Assembly: GCA_007131555.1 (NCBI GenBank)
Contig: SLQH01000416.1
Location: 1 to 9,673, forward strand
Direction: 5' to 3'
Length of the DNA: 9,673 bases
Source of the DNA: Planctomycetota bacterium
GTDB lineage: Bacteria; Planctomycetota; UBA11346
Below the pieces are notes generated by a model. It saw only the letters and a program-made list of their open reading frames with translations. It had not been told where the DNA came from and searched no databases. Shown piece after piece: positions 7,159 to 9,673 of the stretch; within the stretch, counting starts at the first letter, position 1; every line of letters begins with the position of its first letter. The position numbers were made by a program, and so were the translations under genes.

Positions 7159-7268
7159 CAGGTTTTTTTAACTACGAATCACGCGAATGAGAACCACAGC
7201 AATACACATTTCATATTCATCTCTTCAATTCGCGAGATTCGTAGTTGAAATATGCCTTTGAAAACCTG
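7159..7268. repeat. Long inverted repeat (110-base hairpin element)
   Basis: AACTACGAATCACGCGAAT (7170-7188) faces ATTCGCGAGATTCGTAGTT (7228-7246), matching at 18 of 19 bases. An outer CAGGTTTT (7159-7166) pairs with AAAACCTG (7261-7268); the right arm carries about 11 more bases than the left. GCGAATGAGAAC occurs at 7183-7194 and again at 7268-7279. The element is more AT-rich than its surroundings. Sequences like 'actacgaat..cgcgaat' recur between genes in some environmental bacteria (recall only). It is a candidate miniature mobile element. Confidence 0.7.
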
Positions 7269-7334
7269 CGAATGAGAACGGTGTCCGTCATGGAACGGAA
7301 GATTACTGCCGAACCATTGCTTCAGCAGATCCTT

Positions 7335-7380
7335 AGTGCAATTCCATTGGGCTGGAGACTGGAGTCAATGGAACTGCACT
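7335..7380. repeat. Hairpin-forming inverted repeat
   Basis: AGTGCAATTCCATTG (7335-7349) pairs with CAATGGAACTGCACT (7366-7380) at 14 of 15 positions, around a 16-base loop. The loop and right arm are repeated in part at 6941-6963. It abuts copy 2 of the palindromic element, which begins three bases later. Confidence 0.75.
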
Positions 7381-7382
7381 CA

Positions 7383-7520
7383 GCCTAAATCCGGCTGGAG
7401 GCTTTAGGGTTGCTCTACAAGGCGATTGAGATAGATTTATTTTTCACCCAGAAGGTGAACCGATTGTGTCTGCGTATGTCTCGCTTGAGAAGCAATCCTA
7501 AAGTCTGCAGTCGGATTCAG
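7383..7520 (+). repeat. Palindromic intergenic element, copy 2 (most complete)
   Basis: Nested inverted repeats fold the whole unit: AATCCGGCTG (7388-7397) with CAGTCGGATT (7509-7518), 9 of 10; GCTTTAGGGTTGCT (7401-7414) with AGCAATCCTAAAGT (7491-7504), 12 of 14; and a central TTCACC-CAGAA-GGTGAA hairpin (7443-7459, 6 perfect pairs). Mismatches in the outer arms are G:U-compatible in RNA on one strand. It matches 3756-3902 in the same orientation. It ends 37 bases before the end of the convergent GH10 gene. It may be a miniature transposon with terminal inverted repeats, or a conserved RNA. Confidence 0.85.
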
Positions 7521-7557
7521 ACTCAACGTTTTTTACCATGAACCGGTCTCCGGTATG

Positions 7558-8952
7558 CTACGACTTGTGGTCGGCCTGCCAGCCGGGGATGCGCAGATCG
7601 CAGTCAAGGCCACCCACCAGGGATGCCGGGACCTGCAACGGCCAGGCGCCGATGCGGCCTCCGGGATGGCGCAGGTGCAACTGGTACTGGCCGGTATAGC
7701 CGGTGAAGGCGATGCGCCCTTCGTCGTCACTGGTCACCGTGCAACGGGTTCGCCAGCGCTCATGGATGAGTTGATGGAGGCGCTGGTAGACCGGCGTCGG
7801 TTTGCGCCGTTCGATCAGGTCCCAACTGCCCCAGAAGTAGAAGGCTTCCAGATGGGGGTTGCCGAAGCAGACCGTGACCACGGCCTCAGCGTAATCGGCG
7901 AAACGTTCCAGGGCCTCAGGGCGGGGCATGTCGCCGAGATGCTTGGTCGATGTCCGGGCCTCGGTGATATGCACCGGCAAGGCCGTGCTTTCTCCGATGG
8001 CGCTGATGGTGTCATCAAGCATGGCGATGTCGTTCCAGTCGCCGGGCAGGCTTTGGATGCCCAAGGCGTCCGGGGCCTGACCACGATCCACCAAGTGCCG
8101 GCCGAGGGCGATGAAACGGTCCAACTGTTGATCGTGGGTGATGGTCTCGCCGGTATTGGCCGGTACCGGGACCGGCTTGTGGTCGCCGCGGCCAATGCCG
8201 TATTCGTTGAGCAGGTAGCGTGCCCCTGGGTCCTCATCACGAGCCCAGGTCAGCACCTGGGCCGCCTCATCGGCAACGTCCTCAATGCGTTCCAGATGCG
8301 GCCAATGGCGGGTTGCGGTGTGGGCCAGGGTCGGCTCCCACATCATTTCGTTGACGGCATCGTAGACCTGGATGCGGCCCCTGAAACGGGCTGTGATCTG
8401 GCGGATGCGGACCTCCAGGAAGCGACGCCGGGTCTCAAGGTCATAGCGTGCCAACCACGCCGGCAAGGCCTTGGGTACCGGCCAGTAGAGGGGGTGGCCC
8501 TTGGCCGCCAGGCCGTTGCCGCGGGCCCAGGTCACGGCCTGATCCAAGAGGTCATAATCGACGTGACCCAGGTATTCCTCAGATTGGGGAGCGTTGTCGC
8601 AGTTGCGCTCGGCCCAGTAGTGCATGAGGTTGATGGCGTTGAACAGGTTCTGTTGGAGGCGACGGGTATGGACCTGTGGCATATTGTCGAAGCTGCCGTC
8701 ATCAAGCTGATTGAGCAGGCCCCAGCCGCAAAATCCCCACTGAAAATCGCTGCCAACCTGCTCGACATCAATGGTGGTGCGCGCCAGGGGAGCACCATGG
8801 TGGTCCACCAGTCGCAGGCGTACATCGCGTTGCCGGATCGCGGGGATGCGTTGGCGGGCAGCATTGAGGCGCTCCTGCCAGAGGCGCGGATCGTAGCCGC
8901 CCAGTTTTACGAATGACAGCCATTCTTCGCCGCCAGCGCCTTCAATAGCCAT
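7558..8952 (-). CDS. Glycoside hydrolase family 10 protein (xylanase-like), no signal peptide
   Basis: GH10 enzymes cleave beta-1,4-xylan or related glycosides with retention, using two glutamates on a TIM barrel. Seen here (464-residue numbering): an N-terminal beta domain (about 40-78, RLRLVDHHGAPLARTTIDV then FQWGF) common to GH10 proteins of planctomycete-like bacteria; AKGHPLYWP at 150-158 (the GHxLxW motif); YDAVNEMMW at 197-205 with acid/base Glu202; LLNEYGI at 247-253; HITEAR at 328-333 with nucleophile Glu331; FYFWGSWD at 371-378; and a small C-terminal beta segment (about 405-430). Both catalytic glutamates are present, so activity is likely. The start ATG at 8952 has AGGAG 9 bases upstream (8966-8962) and an in-frame TAA lies just before; a TTG at 8958 is less well spaced. 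There is no signal peptide, so the enzyme may act on imported oligosaccharides in the cytoplasm or leave by another route. It is convergent with the regulator operon. Confidence 0.93.
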   Translation of the reverse strand: MAIEGAGGEEWLSFVKLGGYDPRLWQERLNAARQRIPAIRQRDVRLRLVDHHGAPLARTTIDVEQVGSDFQWGFCGWGLLNQLDDGSFDNMPQVHTRRLQQNLFNAINLMHYWAERNCDNAPQSEEYLGHVDYDLLDQAVTWARGNGLAAKGHPLYWPVPKALPAWLARYDLETRRRFLEVRIRQITARFRGRIQVYDAVNEMMWEPTLAHTATRHWPHLERIEDVADEAAQVLTWARDEDPGARYLLNEYGIGRGDHKPVPVPANTGETITHDQQLDRFIALGRHLVDRGQAPDALGIQSLPGDWNDIAMLDDTISAIGESTALPVHITEARTSTKHLGDMPRPEALERFADYAEAVVTVCFGNPHLEAFYFWGSWDLIERRKPTPVYQRLHQLIHERWRTRCTVTSDDEGRIAFTGYTGQYQLHLRHPGGRIGAWPLQVPASLVGGLDCDLRIPGWQADHKS

Positions 8953-9233
8953 GATCAAGTTCTCCTGGGAGTGTTATTGAGCCGCCGATACTGGCGTTGG
9001 GCAAGATGGGGTCAACATGGTGCTCAACGGTGCTGTCGTAGCTGCGGTGTTTGTAGTGAGCGACATCAGAGTCTCAATGATCACGCTCGGCACCCGGTCG
9101 TCTTGTCTCGTACATGCGTCCATCAATACCCTATGTCAGAGCTTGTTGGTGCAAGTGCGACCGGGGCCATGCGAACGGTATCGCGTCGAGAGGGGTGTAT
9201 GGGAGATGGTGGGGTTGACGTGGGTGTGAGGTG
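8953..9233. other. Gene-free upstream region of the GH10 gene
   Basis: Apart from the GH10 ribosome site, nothing firm is visible. On the minus strand TTGACC (9018-9013) resembles a -35, but no good -10 lies at the right distance. The 70-codon plus-strand frame at 9017-9229 has no ribosome site and an unconvincing sequence. No palindrome of note was seen. Confidence 0.4.
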
Positions 9234-9276
9234 GATGCGGCTGATCTTGCCTGGCAGCAATCACAGCGGAGCCTTC

Positions 9277-9298
9277 GTGCCTGGCAAGGATCGCCGCA
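9277..9298. repeat. 22-base direct repeat, copy 1
   Basis: GTGCCTGGCAAGGATCGCC plus GCA is identical at 9277-9298 and 9652-9673, where the window ends, with partial similarity extending about 6 bases to the left. The sub-motif CCTGGCA also occurs 30 bases earlier (9250-9256). On the minus strand both copies can be read as A-A-I-L-A-R-H in an open frame, so they may be pieces of a duplicated coding sequence. Confidence 0.7.
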
Positions 9299-9347
9299 AC
9301 CAGATTGCCGTGAATGATAAATCCAAGCTCCGGACTCGCTCAAAACC

Positions 9348-9485
9348 ATGGCCCAGCACAAAGCCACCACGGAGCACCGGGCCTTGGCCCGCGTGCAGAC
9401 GCGCGGCTTCCATGCTTTCGCCGAATATCAGCGTGCACGTCGGCATGATACCCGTGAAACGGCCCGTAGATCCCGCGACTCATGA
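9348..9485 (+). pseudogene. Inverted, truncated copy of part of the right-edge reading frame
   Basis: The arm 9369-9397 is a 27/29 inverted match to 9575-9603. Read on the plus strand from ATG 9348 it gives a 45-codon frame whose peptide T-E-H-R-A-L-A-R-V-Q matches T-E-Y-R-A-L-A-R-V-H of the minus-strand frame at 9490-9673, in the same codon phase. After that point the two differ. No ribosome site precedes it. It is best read as a rearranged fragment of the same gene family, although a short independent gene cannot be ruled out. Confidence 0.4.
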
Positions 9486-9489
9486 TCAT

Positions 9490-9673
9490 TCACGGCGATG
9501 TCGAGCGCAAGCGGAATACAACGATGGTGCCGCCGCCCTGGCCCATCTCCGTCTCAAGAATCTCCGCCCGCTCATGTACGCGGGCCAAGGCCCGGTACTC
9601 CGTGTAATAATGCGGCTTGGGGCGTGGCTTTGTGGTGGCTGCGAAGGCTTTGTGCCTGGCAAGGATCGCCGCA
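9490..9673 (-). CDS. C-terminal end of an unknown protein (partial, enters from right edge)
   Basis: A frame open from the right edge to a TGA at 9492-9490 gives 60 residues. It has an Ala-rich start (A-A-I-L-A-R-H-K), a basic Pro/Lys stretch (TKPRPKPHYY), a helical charged segment (YRALARVHERAEILETEM) and a short end (GGGTIVVFRLRSTSP). Codon use resembles the neighbouring genes. I do not recognise the family. Because parts of this sequence are repeated directly at 9277-9298 and inverted at 9369-9397, the frame might itself belong to a dispersed repeat rather than an intact gene. Confidence 0.42.
   Translation of the reverse strand, partial: AAILARHKAFAATTKPRPKPHYYTEYRALARVHERAEILETEMGQGGGTIVVFRLRSTSP

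Noticed and set aside
7027..7248. 73-codon plus-strand frame after the regulator operon
   Set aside because: It spans two independent inverted repeats, has unusual composition and no ribosome site.
3756..7520. CRISPR-like array
   Set aside because: Only two copies of the element exist, 3.6 kb apart and with genes between; there are no regular spacers.
7383..7520. tRNA or known riboswitch in the palindromic element
   Set aside because: No cloverleaf with a GTTCRANNC T-arm and CCA end, and no recognised riboswitch core.
7542..7554. ACCGG-TCT-CCGGT hairpin next to the GH10 stop codon as a terminator
   Set aside because: The stem is only 5 pairs and no T-run follows on either strand in the right direction.
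7555..8916. 453-codon plus-strand frame opposite the GH10 gene
   Set aside because: The minus-strand frame carries all GH10 catalytic motifs; the antisense frame is a codon-bias artefact.

Overview
The window is GC-rich bacterial DNA with long, tightly coding genes, each preceded by a Shine-Dalgarno site or coupled to its upstream gene. A pseudopilin-type protein, a secreted protein with an 'LPAET' opening, an L-rhamnose isomerase, a GH10 glycosidase and many dispersed palindromic intergenic repeats suggest a carbohydrate-degrading member of the Planctomycetota/Verrucomicrobiota/Lentisphaerota group. That assignment is inference; there is no marker gene in the window.

Layout. On the minus strand, reading right to left: rhaA (3645-2368), a secreted 601-residue protein of unknown function (2192-387), and the N-terminal part of a prepilin-like protein (310 to the left edge). 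On the plus strand: a sigma-54-type AAA+ activator of unusual architecture (4259-6550) and a 129-residue unknown protein that starts within its stop codon (6547-6936). On the minus strand again: a GH10 xylanase-family enzyme (8952-7558). At the right edge lie the end of a further minus-strand reading frame and several rearranged copies of nearby sequence.

The gene-free stretches carry much structure. The plus-strand regulator operon is bracketed by two same-orientation copies of an imperfectly palindromic element of about 140 bp (3756-3902 and 7383-7520), about 85% identical by eye over their core. The 620 bp downstream of the operon also hold several independent inverted repeats, and 3921-4045 holds a GC-rich multi-hairpin repeat.

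How the genes may work together: RhaA and the GH10 enzyme both fit plant or algal polysaccharide use. The regulator pair sits between them, divergent from rhaA and convergent with the GH10 gene, so a link to sugar use is possible but not shown; no clear -24/-12 promoter was found beside any gene. The regulator, its coupled small partner and the flanking repeats are the least conventional part of the window.
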